Origin: Closterium sp. NIES-65
Taxonomy: Eukaryota > Streptophyta > Zygnematophyceae > Desmidiales > Closteriaceae
Length of the DNA: 64,000 bases
Assembly: GCA_948144175.1 (NCBI GenBank)
Contig: CANXME010000501.1
Coordinates: 1,240,001-1,304,000, forward strand
Direction: 5' to 3'
Shown piece by piece: positions 11,001 to 21,000 of this stretch. Position 1 is the first letter of the stretch, and every line of letters begins with the position of its first letter. The position numbers were made by a program, and so were the translations under genes. The notes beneath the pieces are model-generated. The model did not search any database, was not told where the DNA came from, and saw only the letters and a list, made by a program, of their open reading frames with translations.

Positions 11001-11961
11001 TCGCGGCTCCCTCGGGGGCCGCTTACCTGGGGGAGGGGGGCGAGCGCCCCCCCCCCCCCCCCCCCCCCTTTCTGCTGCCTGTCTTGGCGCCCTGGGCGGC
11101 CGCGCGTCGGTTCCCCCCCCCCCCCCTCCCCCTCCCCCGTTACCTCCCTACCCGCCATCCCGCCCTGCCTGAGTTAGGGTTTGGGGAGTGGCGAGTAGGG
11201 GGTGGCGAGTATGGGGGTGGCGGGTGTGTGGTCTCCCCTGCTCCTCCTCCTCCTCCGTCTCCCACTGCTGCAGCTGCCGCTGAGGGGGGTGGGTGTGTGG
11301 GAGTCGCTGGAGTCGTGCTAGGGGGTGGGGTGTGAGTGACCCTAGGGGTGCAGTAGGGGGTGTGTGCAAGGGGGGGTGAGACTGTTTGGGGAGCTGAATG
11401 AAGGATGCCGCTGTGTCGCTAGCAGCACCTGTAGTCCGGGGGCTTCGTCCAGTAGCTCAGTCGTAGCCAGCTGTGCCAGCCGCCCGTGGGTCCGTTGCTC
11501 GTCTGCCGCTACTTTAGCCGCGGGGCCAGTTACCCCTGTAGTCCGGGGGCTTCGTCCGGTAGCCGCTGTGCCAGTCTGCCTCCTGTTGCCCGTGTGTCTG
11601 CAGCTTCATCCGTCGCCTCCTATCTCCTTTCCTCTCACTCTCGCCTCCTCCTCCTCACTTGCCCTCTGCGATAGCCTCTAGCTTTGCTCATAATTCTTAA
11701 CTTTAAACTATTGCTTCTTGAACTTGTGCTCAGAATGTGTGGTGACATTGTGATCCACCCTGAGCTTGTACTGCTTTGCTTGCTCTACTGATTACACCCC
11801 ACTTTGGCTATGGGGGTGTGTCAGAATGTTCTCATCTAGCCTGTAGTGGGGTGCTCTAAAGCGAGTACAACCCTGTTAGGGTTTGCTATTTGTATCCTCA
11901 TACTTGCTAGTCAAACCCTCTTCTTTCTTCTACTTCTAACAACGCTAAGCGGGGACGCGAA

Positions 11962-11985
11962 GTAAGGAAAATGAATTTTCCTTAC
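11962..11985. repeat. 24-bp near-perfect palindrome at the edge of the gypsy-A LTR
   Basis: The arms GTAAGGAAAAT and ATTTTCCTTAC flank a two-base centre, right beside the LTR terminus. It could form a hairpin in the first U3 bases. Confidence 0.85.
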
Positions 11986-12013
11986 ACTACCCCCCCCCCT
12001 AAGGAGGTCATCG

Positions 12014-14081
12014 TTACGAAAGTGCGTGTACATCCCTGAAGTTTCGGTTGCGCAGATACTCGGTGAGGACGGGGTGGTTTTCGATTCTGTCCAGGAGAAC
12101 CCAGTTGTCTTCGGTGGGTGTACGACCTTTCCAGCGGATCAGGAACTCGATCCTTCGGGCTCCTCGAGGGTCACGAACTCGGTGGCTCAGGATTTTTTTG
12201 CGTGTGATGATTGGTTCAGTTGGCGGTCGTGTCATGCTGCCTGTGCGAGTGCGTGGCAGTTGGCTTGTGGACGGGACGTAAGGGCGAAGCAGGCTGACGT
12301 GGAATGAGGGGCTGACGTACCAGTCAGCAGGGAGGAGGAGGTGGGTGGTGACGGGTGTCATCATGTGGCTGATGCGAAATGGTCCACAGTATCGGGGACG
12401 GAGTTTTGGGGTGATGGGCAGGCGGAGGTACTGGGTGTCAAGTAAAACCAGGTCGTCGGGCTGGTAAGTGATAGGTCTGCGGTGGCGGTTGGCGTTACGT
12501 TTAGCGATGATGTTGGATTTTTTTTATTGCATCTGCTGTCAGAATCCCAACCACTAGACCATTGGGATAAAAGGGCTTGTTAAGTAGCGGGTCAGTGCGC
12601 CCATAACCCCCCAGGCCAATGTGTCTGTAACCCTTCCTAGGATCAATCGGGGATCTCCAGTGGACCTCTGACACCCCCCCGCACTGGGATGCCCGAAGTG
12701 CACACACTGGGATTCGAACCCGAGACCTTCGCTCTGATACCATGTCAGAATCCCAGCCACTAACCACTGGGATAAAAGGGCTTGTTAAGTAGCGGGTCAG
12801 TGCACCCATAACCCCCCAGGCCAACGTGCCTGTAACCCTTCCTAGGATCAATCGGGGATCTCCAGTGGACCTCTGACATCTGCTGCCCGAGTCCGTGCTG
12901 CTTGAAATATTTCGGTGAACAGTTGTGCTCGTGGCACTGGGTTGTCGGGATTCAGGGTCATGGGTACTGTCAGGTCTTGTCCGTAGTTTAGGTAAAATAG
13001 TGACTGTTGGGTTGTGGCGGATGGCGATTTGTTGTACGCGAATTCGATGAGTGGCAGTTGCTGTTCCCACGTGGTCGGGTCGTCGCACGTGGCCCTGATG
13101 AGCTGTTCCATGGTCTGATTTGTCCGTTCTGTCTGTCCGTCGGTTTCGGGGTGGTACAAAGAGCTGAACTGTAGTCGCCTGTCAAACTGCTGCCACATGT
13201 TCCGCCAGAAGTTGCTGGTGAATTTCGTGTCTCGGTCGCTGATGATCGCTGCTGGTATCCCGTGCAGGCGTACGACGGTAGCGATGAAGAGGCGGGTTGT
13301 TTCTTTGGCTGTGATAGATTTCTTGCAGGCTGCGAAATGTGCCATTTTCGCCAGTCGATCGACGACGACCAGGATCGCGTCGTTCCCACTCACCCCGGCC
13401 GGTAACCCCGTGACGAAATCCATCGTCACCTGCTGCCAAGCACGCTCTGGGGGTGGTATCGGCTGCAACTTTCCTGCCAGCCGCTGCCTTGATGACTTCA
13501 TGAGCTGGCAAGTGGGACACGATGCCACGTGTCGTTGTACGTCGGTCAACATTTCGGGCCAGTAATAATACCGCTGCAGCTGGTGTCGTGTCTTTTCTAC
13601 TTCGAAATGCCCCGAGGCAACTCCGTCATGTGCCTCCTGTAACAGTAATTCCCGTAGCAGTGTATACCCAGGCACCCAAATGCAGTCAGTCCCGGATTTT
13701 ACGTAACAGACTCCCCTTGCTGCTGCGAACTGCTGCGAATTTCCTCCTGTGAAGAGTGGGTCCGTTTGGTACCCGTGGGTAAATAGGCCTCTCAGTAGTG
13801 GGCTTGTTTGGGCGAGTAGTATTGTGTGGGGCAGTGGGGGGGGTCAGTGCGTCGGCGATGTTCGAGGCTCCCTTTTTGTAGGTGACCGTGTAGTGAAAAT
13901 TTGACTCAAGGAAGTCGAGCCAACGAATCTGTCGTGGGTTGAGGTGTGGCTGTGCGCGGAGGTACTGTAGTGATTTATGGTCTGTCCTTACTGTCACGTC
14001 TGCGCCGGCTAAGTAACAGCGCCACACTTTGAATGCGTGCACGATCGCAAGCATTTTGCGGTCGTGTATCGGGTAATTTTA
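12014..14081 (-). pseudogene. Gypsy-A pol remnant: RNase H, integrase, chromodomain
   Basis: RNase H end (LAIVHAFKVWRCYL, VRTDHKSLQYL, DFLESNFHY) at about 14,075-13,850. Integrase follows: HHCC zinc finger with YYYWPEM and CPTCQLMKSSRQ, catalytic Asp in TMDFVTGLP, Asp in SDRDTKFTS, Glu in HPETDGQTERTNQ (13,675-12,884). A C-terminal chromodomain is seen in IEFLIRWKGRTPTEDNW (about 12,150-12,060). It is broken by at least two frameshifts (about 13,750-13,860 and in the A-run near 12,520), by SMART-C, and by truncation at TRIM-D. Order and chromodomain place it among chromoviruses. Confidence 0.9.
12537..12878 (-). mobile_element. SMART-C: 342-bp miniature LTR retrotransposon
   Basis: Two direct repeats of 137 and 136 bp (12537-12673 and 12743-12878, about six differences) start TGTCAG and end CTGACA. 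Target duplication TCTGC is at 12532-12536 and 12879-12883. On the minus strand TGGTATCAGAGC follows the 5' LTR at once and GCGGGGGGGTG precedes the 3' LTR; only about 69 bp lie between. Removing it joins the two parts of the gypsy-A integrase. The small internal part contains GGTTCGAATCC, the consensus of a tRNA B box. Confidence 0.94.
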
Positions 14082-14901
14082 TGAAAAAATGAGGAATGAA
14101 GAAAAGGGGTTTCACTAGCAGCAGTTGGGACACATATAGCAAACCCTAACAGGGTTATACTCGCTATAGAGCACCCCACTACAGGCTAGATAATAACATT
14201 CTGACACACCCCCATAGCTAGAGTGGGGTGTAATCAGCACAATGAGCAAGCAGGCATAGAGCAGGAGTTCACTATAGCAAGTAAAGCTAGAGTTAATCAC
14301 AGCGGGCAAGTGAGGAGGAGGAGGAACTGTGGAAGGAGAGAAGATGGGAGGCAACGACTGAAGCTGCAGAGGCACGGGCATAGGAGCAGCTGACTCAGTA
14401 GCTACCGAAGCAAGGGCGACGGACTACTGGAGTAACTGGCTCCGCGGCTATGGACGAGCGGCAGGAGCAACGGACCCACGGGCGACTGGTGCAACAGGCT
14501 CACTGGCTACCGAAGCAAGGGCGACGGACTACAGGCGCTGCAGGCGACACGACAGCAACCTTTACACAACCTCCTCGAGCTTCCCCACACCCCTCGACAC
14601 ACACCCCTTGCTTAAACCCTAGTTCCACTCCCACATCACCCCCCTTTCACACACCCCTTGCTGCACCCTAGGTTCACTCACACCCCACCCCCTAGCACCA
14701 CTCCGTCGACTCCCACACACCCACCCCCCTCAGCGGCAGCTGCAGCAGTGGGAGACAGAGGAGGAGGAGGAGCAGGGGAGACCACACACCCGCCACCCCC
14801 TACTCGCCACCCCCAGACCCCAACACAGGGCTGGGCGGGACGGCAGGTAGGGAGGTTACGGGGGGGGGGGGGGGGAGGGGGAAGGGGGGGCCGACGCGCG
14901 G
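14082..14901 (-). mobile_element. TRIM-D: second short-LTR element, 3' part only
   Basis: Its 125-bp 3' LTR (14206-14082, minus) and the GC-rich internal part are related to TRIM-B, including the poly-C/poly-G runs and GCGCGTCGG. It stops at 14,901 where the LTR of gypsy-E begins, so its other part should lie beyond 64,000. Its left edge interrupts gypsy-A RNase H at the codons for NYPIHDRKM. Confidence 0.85.
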
Positions 14902-15289
14902 TGTGAGAGTACGACGGCTTATGCCAGCTATGCTTGCTTGCCTTTACTTTATCATGCTATTTCTAGCATAGGATAATTATATGCATGCATGAATTGCTTG
15001 ATTTCCTAGGCTAGGTGCTTTCCTATATTTTATTATAGTTATAGCACCGAGCTAAGTTGCGTGCACCGAATTCTGGCTTTTCGGTTGCCACCGAATTGCC
15101 TTCTACCGAATTCGGTAAGGATCTGTTCGGGACGCTTCGCGGCCCGCGGAACCTTCGCGTAACACCTGGTTACGGGGTCTTGTGTCAAGCCTATATATAG
15201 CCTCGCGTTGTACCCAGGTGATTCATTCAATTCATTCAATTCGACTCAATTCTCATTCTCTTTTTTGAGCTCGATCCTAGATCCTCACA
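14902..15289 (+). repeat. 5' LTR of gypsy-E
   Basis: 388 bp, inverted ends TGTGAG and CTCACA. A TATA box lies at 15191-15200 and the primer site TGGTAATCAGAGC at 15292-15304. Confidence 0.92.
15191..15200 (+). promoter_or_regulatory. TATA box of the gypsy-E LTR
   Basis: CTATATATAG about 90 bp before the LTR end, the usual place for LTR transcription initiation. Confidence 0.65.
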
Positions 15290-15448
15290 CTTGGTAATCA
15301 GAGCCCGATTACACGCGAAGTTCTTTCGACCGCTAAAAACCAGTCTTCAAAAACCGCGGGGGCGACGCAGTCAAACATCGATTTCGGGCACGTAAAACCG
15401 GTTCCGTGTTTTTCGCTCCCCCTCGATTCGGTTTTTTCGGACGCGTTG

Positions 15449-15936
15449 ATGTCAGGCATGGAGGGCCAAGGCGACAACTACGCGACTACGAGCGACATCG
15501 CGAGCCTCCGCACCGACATGGAGCAGACGCAGGCGACGCTTCGTCGACTTGAGGCTTTTCTGACAAGCCAACCAGGGTTCGCCACCGCAGCAGCAGCGAC
15601 CACAGTGACTGCAGCACCGACAAATCCAGCAGCAGTGGCGACACCGACATTTCACGGACCAATGGCACGACTGTCGCCGAACCTCGAAGCAGCACGACCG
15701 AGGCTCCCGGAGGCGTTCGATCCAAGCGCGAAGGGATCTGACGTTCGGCGATTCGTGGCCACCCTCGAAATTTACTTCGAGGCCATTGGCTGTTCGACCC
15801 CGCAACACGACGCAGCAAGGATTCGGCTCGTAGCGACACTGTTACGTGGACCGGCTCTCGAATGGATTTACTACACCGACGTAGCCCGCGGGGAGAAAAC
15901 GTGGCAGCAGTTTTGGGCAGATTTAATCGAGCGTTT
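15449..15936 (+). CDS. Gypsy-E gag, first part
   Basis: Starts at ATG 15,449 after the leader. An N-terminal coiled-coil-like stretch (SLRTDMEQTQATLRRLEAFL) and an Ala/Thr-rich part are followed by the conserved gag capsid region (FVATLEIYFEAIGC, then ALEWIYYTDV and TWQQFWADLIERF). It is interrupted at 15,936 by gypsy-F. The duplicated bases GTTT at 15933-15936 and 23388-23391 allow exact joining to the second part in frame (ERF-EPINTTYMAR). Confidence 0.88.
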
Positions 15937-16719
15937 TGTCGGAAACTTGGTCTCTTTGTCACTCCTCCTGCTTTGTCCCTCCCTGCTCCGTACTTTCTTC
16001 TGTCCCACCCTTGGTCTCGTAGCAGCTCCTCCTACCCTGTCCCTCCTTTCTCTGTACCTCCCGTCCTCTGTCTCACCCCATCAAGTTCCTCAGCTCTCTC
16101 TTCATGCGTTGGGTTGCTGCTCCTGCCTTTCTCACTTTTGTGTGCTCCGGGCTCCTTGGACTCTCTCTCTCTGGGTCTTCCTAACTCGGCTGACTGCTGG
16201 AAAGCAATGAGTGGAAACCCACAAAAGGCTTGCTGGGATTGGCTCCTCCCCTTTGCGCCAATACGAGTATTGTTGTAGGTAGCTCTTAGCTGATAGAGGA
16301 AACATACAAGCAAGCAAATGATACTGCTCGTGTTGCTTGCCTAAGTATGTGCACTTGGTTACCGTTGCACGGCAACGGTTGGTTTTGTTTCGTCCGTTCC
16401 CGATCTGGCGCTATTCGCCTCTGCCTCACCCCGCTTGAATACTTCTCACTACGGTACCCTGTCATGTATTTATATTGATATGCCCTACTCACTATTCTTC
16501 AATTAAATGTATGACAGCTGTCGGAAACTTGGTCTCTTTGTCACTCCTCCTGCTTTGTCCCTCCCTGCTCCGTACTTTCTTCTGTCCCACCCTTGGTCTC
16601 GTAGCAGCTCCTCCTACCCTGTCCCTCCTTTCTCTGTACCTCCCGTCCTCTGTCTCACCCCATCAAATTCCTCAGCTCTCTCTTCATGCGTTGGGTTGCT
16701 GCTCCTGCCTTTCTCACTT
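15937..16719 (-). repeat. Unusual 3' end of gypsy-F: X - LTR - X
   Basis: A 378-bp LTR core (16139-16516) matches the 5' LTR at 23008-23387. The same about 200-bp purine-rich segment X (pyrimidine-rich on plus) flanks it on both sides, at 15937-16138 and 16519-16719. The outer X ends in TGTCGG on plus, directly at the target duplication. X is absent next to the 5' LTR. Confidence 0.85.
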
Positions 16720-16804
16720 GCCCCCTCCTCGGCGCTGGCTCTTGCTCTGGCATGTATCGCCGATGGACTCTCTGGGTGAAAGGCTCCTCCCTTGCCTGCT
16801 CCCT

Positions 16805-18052
16805 CTACTTTGCTGGGCCTGGGGATACTCGCTGGGGCCATGCCTTTGCCACATTCGTCTGATGGTCCCTCTTCTCTTGCCCCTTGTCCCCCACTAGCAC
16901 TACCACTCCAGAATCCTTGACCTCTTTCACTTTCCACCTCTCAGTGCTGAGCCCTATATCCAGCATATCTTGCCTTGCCTGCTTGACATATACTTCTTCC
17001 CCCACCCTCAACGGTGCACCCTTCGACCCTGCCTGTCCTTCTCTCCTTCGTTTGTAGCGCTGTGCATCTCTGAGCTGTGCCACATGCAGGTTCTCCAACG
17101 CCGCTGGCAGCATCTCTCGCAGGTACCTTGCCCTAACCTCGGCCAGCCCCACCCAGGCATCTACTGAGCTCACTGTGACCACATCGGTCAGTACCCATGG
17201 CGCGTCTATGGGCAAGATAGGCTCCCTTCCCAGCAGCAGGTAGTACGGCGAGAAGTCCTTTAACGCCGCCTGCTTACTGAAGCGGTAGCCTGCGACCACC
17301 CACGGGAGTCTCGTGTCCCAGTCCCTCTTGAATTGTTCCCCGTAAGCTCTCAACCCTCTCTTCACAGTCTGCACAAACCGCTCCGTGAGCCCGTCGCTTT
17401 GCGGGTGATACCTTGAGGTCCGCCGATGAGTAATACTGCTGGTTTTCAGTAGCTTCTCGAATTCTCCCAAGAATTCCGTGCCCTGATCTGTCAGTACTTC
17501 CCCACATGCTCCGAAGCGAGTCAACACTTGATCCTCAAATGCCTCAGCGATCCGGGCCGAGCTCTTGCTCGGCAGCGCCTTCACCTCCACCCACTTACTG
17601 CCGTGCTCGATCATGATGAGTATGAACCGCTTCCCCCTTCGACTGAGCGGCATTTCTCCGGCCAGGTCTAATGACCACCGGAACCCTAGGCCTCTGATAG
17701 GCAGCGAGTGCAGCTCTTCCCTCCCTCTCTCCATCTCCGCTTTGTTCCTGCTGCATAATTCGCAGGAGCCCACCCACTCTTTAATGTCTCCTCTCATTCC
17801 GACCCACCACCAGCCCGTTTCTATTAACTGGCTTGTCCGTAGGCTGCCATAGTGCCCAAGCTGCCGATGCACCCTCGCTATGATCTCTTCCCGCTCCTCT
17901 CGCCTCGGGACCAGCTTCCATCATTCCTTAGTGTTTTTCTGAAGCTGATCCTGGAACCACCGGTAATGCAGGCCCCTGGCTCTGGCCCTCTCGCTTGCAG
18001 GTTCTGCTTCCGAGGTCTTTCCTTGGATCCACCTCAGAGTCTCTTCATCCTC
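16805..18052 (-). pseudogene. Gypsy-F integrase
   Basis: It continues the pol frame after a TAG at 18053-18055; a second in-frame TGA follows about 40 codons later. The HHCC zinc finger is seen in HRQLGHYG and CELCSRNK. Catalytic residues: Asp in WSLDLAGEMP, Asp in LTDQGTEF, Glu in HPQSDGLTERFVQ. The C-terminal part (GEEVYVKQA, LSTERWKVKEV) ends without a chromodomain. The stops may be nonsense mutations or read-through sites; with two in a row mutation is more likely. Confidence 0.88.
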
Positions 18053-21000
18053 CTAGACGTCTTCGGCTCCCTTCTGAGCTTTCCGTTTGGCTCCTTCCCC
18101 ATCGATTTCTCTTGCCAATGCCACTAGGCACGCCTCTAGGCTCGAGGGTGGCGGGTTGCGCGATAGCCTGTCCACATGCTGCAATGTCTTCCCCGCTCGG
18201 TGGCGAATAGTGAACTCATATTCCTGCAGCCGCATGGCCCATCGAGCGTTCCGGCCTGTCAGGGCCTGGTTGGTCATCAGCCACGTCAGCGGCTGATGAT
18301 CTGTGACTAACACGAACGGCCTCCCCTGTAGGTACACTCGGAAGTGGGTGATAGCCCAAACTGCCGCGAGCCCTTCCCCTTCGTATGAGCTATAATTGGC
18401 TTCTGCAGGGTTACAGCTTCGGCTCGCAAAGGCCACCACCATCTCCTGTCCGTCCCTCTCCTGGCATAGAATCCCACCCATGCCTGCGCTGGTCCAGTCG
18501 GTGTAGAGTACGAACGGGTCCTCCTTACTGGGCAGGGTAAGGACGGTCCCTGTCTTCACAGCCTTGAAGAGGGCTTTGAATGCCCCCTGTTCTTCCTCTC
18601 CCCATTGCCACGCCTGGTCCTCTCGCAGTAACCTGTTCAGTACCGAGGCGGTGCGGCTGAAATTGGGTACAAACTTCCTGTAGTAGTTCAGGAAGCCCAA
18701 TACCGCCCTCAGTGTACTACGGTCCTTAGGAGCGGGGACTCTATCCAGCACCTCCACTTTCGCCTGCTGGATGCTCAGCTGCCCCCCTTGTACTTCGAAG
18801 CCCAAGTACTTCACCGTGCTGTTCCCGAAGCTGCATTTCTTCGGGTGGCATGTCAGCCCTGCTGATCGAATGGCGTCCAATGTGTCGCTCACGTCCTTCA
18901 CGTGCTGCTCTGCGGAGGCACTGAACACGACTACGTCGTCGATGTAGCAGGCTGCCGCTGGCACGTGCCTCAGCACGGAGTCCATCACCCGCTGAAATAG
19001 TGCTGGCGCGTTCTTCATGCCGAAGGGCATAAACTTCCACTCATACAGCCCGTCGGGACCATGAAAGGCCGTTTTCTTCCGGTCCTCCTCCTTGATCGGT
19101 ATTTGATTAAATCCCTGCCGGAGGTCCAGCGTGCTAAACACCACTGCTCCTTGCAATTGATCGAATATCTCTTCCGCCGATTGCATGGGGTACCTGTCCG
19201 CCACCGTCACTTTATTAAGCCCTCGGTAGACCCCACACATTCTCCTGGCTGATACTTCTCCTGTGAGATCCTTCCGCGCCGCTACCACTGTCGCCGCTGC
19301 GTAATCACTGTCAGAAACCTGGATGAGGCCTGCTGCTAACAGCTCCGCACACTTCTCCCGGCAGATGTCCAAGTCGCCTGGGCTCATTCTCCGTTTCCTT
19401 ATGTATATAGGCATCTCCGTATTCAGCTTCACCTGCATTTGATGAGAGTTGCATTGCCCCAGTTCGGCTAAGGTGTAGGCGAACGTCTTGCGGTGCTGCT
19501 TCAGCACTTCCTGTAGTAGCTGTGCTGCCTCTGCCCCCATTCCGGAGCCTATGGGCCATGCGTCCTCTGGTCCCCTCTCCTGGCTTGGCTTTTCCGTCAT
19601 AACTCTATTCTCCCCGTCGAGCGGCAGTACTCCTTGGTCCGTAGACCTGCTCCCTGCTTCCACGGCCATGTAGGCCCATCCTTCCAAGATACGAGCTTCC
19701 TGTTGCTCCTCTATGGCTCTCAGTTGGCGTTTCCGCTCCTCCGTCTCTTCCTCCTCCTGGTACAGCTCACTGACTTCAATGCCACGTTGGAGCTCTTTCC
19801 TCTTTAGGTGCATGCGAATGGTCTCCACCAGCCACGCCATGACGTTCAGGTCCATGGCTCTACCCAGCGCTGCCCTCCTTTGCGGCTCCGTCACTCGGGG
19901 GTGGGCGGTAGCTCCCAGCTGATGCCCCATGGCTAACTCCCGCTCCTCGGCCGTTGGTTGCTCCCACCTTTTTCCGATGACGTCGTAGATCATTCCGGGC
20001 CCGAGCAAGTCTCCCTCCATCACGAATCCGTAGGCGTCCACGTAGGACACGAGTGTCGGCAGCGCTTGTCTCGGCTTCCCAGGCACATTACACTGGTACT
20101 GGGACGGGTGGTCCGGCACAGTGACCGGCGCTGGCAGCCGGTTGGGGCCCAGAATGTCACTAACCAGTCTCGGTTCCGGCCGCTGCATCTGAGCAAGAGA
20201 GTGGCGTAAACTTGCTTCTGAGATCCCGTTCTGCCAGTACCTCTTGGGCCGGTGCGCTCTGGACCCCAGTTGCGCCGCGTCAACCGCTTGCCCCCTGCCG
20301 ACAGCAGCTTCTACTTCGGCGAACGCCCTGCGCACGTGTTCCCTGCGATCGTCAGCAAAGTCCACGTTCTCCAGGATGTAGAGCATTTCTCCCTGCTTCG
20401 ACTGGACCATCTCCAGTACCCGCTTTAAGTCCCTGAAAGAGGCCCCGCGAATGTCTTCCATTCCCATCCCCTCTCCGGCCCGAGAATAACCCTGACATTC
20501 CCATCCCGCCACAATGACGTCGATCTGCCCCCACATCTCGAGTGTCTCCTCCGAGATATCCCTGACATCGTCCACCACCTCTTCATGTTCAGCGGGTAGG
20601 GCGGATTCGGCCAGCTGATCGGGATATTCAGCTAGCAGCCGCCGGGCGTGATGCTGAGCCATCCGGCGCACCACTGGATCTCTCTCGACGTGAATCCACT
20701 TCTGCACCCTGCAACTAGCTCGCAACACCGCTGCCAATCCGGTGCCGATGCCGCCGTACAGCTCCATGATGCACACTGCTCCTTCCAAGGTCCAGAGCCG
20801 GGTCACTCTTTCTTTCAGCGAGGTCGGTTCTCGCCCTTGCCTCCTCCTCTCTATTCGCCGTTCGTACTCCTCCGCGCATCTCTCCCAGCTCCAGTCGTCT
20901 AGCACTGGTCCCAGGTCAGCCGCCCGCGCTCCGTAAGCTTCTCGAGGCTCTTGCTTAACGAACTTCACGGGCAGAGTACCCACGGAGCTTGCAGCGTCCC

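Larger units (their letters stand above)
10334..11941 (+). mobile_element. TRIM-B: non-autonomous short-LTR retrotransposon
   Basis: Two 123-bp LTRs (10334-10456 and 11819-11941, two differences by eye) start TGTCAG and end CTAACA. The 5-bp target duplication ACGCT is at 10329-10333 and 11942-11946. A primer site TGCTATCAGAGCAGG follows the 5' LTR, and a purine tract ending GGGGGTGTG precedes the 3' LTR. The GC-rich inside has no gag or pol. Its last 130 bp resemble the 3' UTR of the copia elements G, H and J, so it was probably mobilised by that family. It sits in the LTR of gypsy-A. Confidence 0.93.
10032..14081 (-). mobile_element. Gypsy-A: 3' part of a Ty3/gypsy chromovirus
   Basis: On the minus strand: RNase H and integrase (from 14,081), chromodomain, a polypurine tract next to 11,987, then an LTR at 11,986-10,032 that is about 343 bp once TRIM-B is removed. 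The LTR begins TGTAAGG, has a TATA-like ATATATT near 10,115, and seems to end CGTAACA; this outer border is tentative. The 5' half of the element is cut off by TRIM-D and must lie beyond the window. Confidence 0.75.

Noticed and set aside
12679-12742. A tRNA gene in SMART-C
   Set aside because: Only a B-box-like stretch is present; no acceptor stem, A box or cloverleaf of tRNA length fits in the core.
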